Made by a program: the position numbers and the translations under genes. The notes beneath the pieces were generated by a model. The model did no database searches. It saw only the letters and a program-made list of their open reading frames with translations, and was not told where the DNA came from. A stretch of DNA of 64,000 nt. Source: Campylobacter showae (lineage in GTDB: Bacteria > Campylobacterota > Campylobacteria > Campylobacterales > Campylobacteraceae). Below are positions 63,475 through 64,000 of the stretch, one piece after another (within the stretch, counting starts at the first letter, position 1; every line of letters starts with the position of its first letter). The stretch spans positions 1,612,001 to 1,676,000 of the forward strand of contig NZ_CP012544.1 in the NCBI RefSeq assembly GCF_004803815.1. Direction: 5' to 3'.

Positions 63475-64000
63475 TTACATATATAGTCCGCCGTTGATCT
63501 TTAACGTCTCGCCCGTCACGTAGCTGGCGTGATCGCTTAGCAAAAACGCCACAGCTTCGGCCACTTCGCTAGCGCTTCCGAAGCGCTTTAGCGGGATGTT
63601 GTCGCTGTATGTTTTTTTGATCTCGTCGCTTAGCTCGCTCGTCATATCAGTCTCGATAAAGCCCGGCGTTACGCAGTTAAAGCGAATATTTCTCGCCGCG
63701 CCCTCTTTGGCGAAGCTTTTGTTCATCGCTATCATTCCGCCCTTGCTAGCAGCGTAGTTAGCTTGCCCCGCATTACCCATCTCGCCCACGATCGAAGCCA
63801 CGTTTACGACGGCGCCGAAGCGTTTTTTGCTCATCACTTTTAACGCCTCGCGGCATCCGATAAAGGCCGAGGTCAAATTTGCGCCTATCAAGCTAGTAAA
63901 ATCCTCCGTCTTCATGCGAAGTGCGAGCTTGTCGTTTGTGATGCCCGCATTATTTACGAGGTAGCCCAGCTCGCCGTCGGCGTCCGTGATCAAATTTATC
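63475..64000 (-). CDS. fabG: 3-oxoacyl-[acyl-carrier-protein] reductase, N-terminus outside window
   Basis: The frame runs on through the end of the window, so the N-terminal Rossmann glycine motif (about 70-75 residues) is missing; the apparent start at 63993 is an internal TTG. The visible part has LVNNAGITND, the catalytic Ser in VNVASIVGEMGNAG, Tyr and Lys in YAASKGGM, and the C-terminal VTGETLKINGGLYM. FabG reduces 3-oxoacyl-ACP with NADPH. It precedes acpP by 79 bases. Confidence 0.95.
   Translation of the reverse strand, partial: INLITDADGELGYLVNNAGITNDKLALRMKTEDFTSLIGANLTSAFIGCREALKVMSKKRFGAVVNVASIVGEMGNAGQANYAASKGGMIAMNKSFAKEGAARNIRFNCVTPGFIETDMTSELSDEIKKTYSDNIPLKRFGSASEVAEAVAFLLSDHASYVTGETLKINGGLYM

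Overview
The window is chromosomal DNA of an epsilonproteobacterium, almost certainly a Campylobacter of the oral, hydrogen/formate-using group (C. rectus / C. showae type). Evidence: the gene orders nadD-rsfS next to gapA-pgk-tpiA-fabI, argS-tatA-gmk-acidic protein-fliR-ABC ATPase-tsf-rpsB, and accA-fabF-acpP-fabG are those known from C. jejuni; there is a very large DUF4214/RTX surface-layer-type protein; a Hyf-type formate hydrogenlyase operon is present; and the intergenic DNA is saturated with the words AAATTTGA/TCAAATTT typical of these species. Species level is an inference.

Layout. 0-5.5 kb: tail of a flavoprotein oxidoreductase, a Sel1-repeat lipoprotein, a TonB-dependent receptor divergent from exbB-exbD-tonB. 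5.6-8.4 kb: an Old-Yellow-Enzyme reductase, a decayed DUF2625 gene, fabI. 8.5-12.7 kb: lower glycolysis (tpiA, pgk, gapA) and nadD-rsfS on the opposite strand. 12.7-18.2 kb: accessory stretch with a secreted hydrolase, a beta-propeller protein with a 12-G homopolymer upstream, a relic of a Tat-exported aldo/keto reductase, a zinc peptidase and a VanZ-like protein. 18.3-26.1 kb: conserved housekeeping block. 26.4-30.8 kb: the S-layer-type gene. 30.9-35.5 kb: iadA, a small unknown, a secreted Sel1 protein, pgeF, ribE and a Crp/Fnr-type regulator. 35.7-46.3 kb: one long minus-strand operon hyfA-B-C-E-F-G-H-I, hycH/hyfJ-like, hycI-like protease, focA. 46.6-52.7 kb: a small unknown, mnmG, a VOC protein, and petABC (cytochrome bc1). 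53.2-56.3 kb: two tandem secreted modular proteins of unknown function. 56.7-60.7 kb: an unusual cluster with a NifB-like radical SAM protein, a membrane polyferredoxin, a Tat-exported ModA-like binding protein and a fused remnant of a 2-hydroxyacyl-CoA-dehydratase-type activator/component pair, followed by a wrecked amino-acid-binding-protein gene. 61-64 kb: fatty-acid synthesis genes, the last (fabG) cut by the window end.

How they work together. The Hyf operon plus FocA would oxidise formate or make/consume H2 at the membrane (no formate dehydrogenase in the window), and petABC carries quinol electrons to cytochrome c. TonB/ExbBD powers the adjacent receptor. fabI and accA/fabF/acpP/fabG are all type II fatty-acid synthesis.

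Most interesting points: (1) the NifB-like/polyferredoxin/ModA-like cluster with no nitrogenase genes beside it; (2) two intergenic nested hairpins (about 8.57 kb and 35.67 kb) that share unpaired GGGA...RACC residues while both helices change sequence compensatorily; (3) the tandem secreted GRW-module proteins; (4) a long G tract suggesting phase variation; (5) a perfect FNR-type palindrome between rpsB and the S-layer gene. Four genes are visibly broken. I saw no tRNA, rRNA, CRISPR array or insertion sequence.
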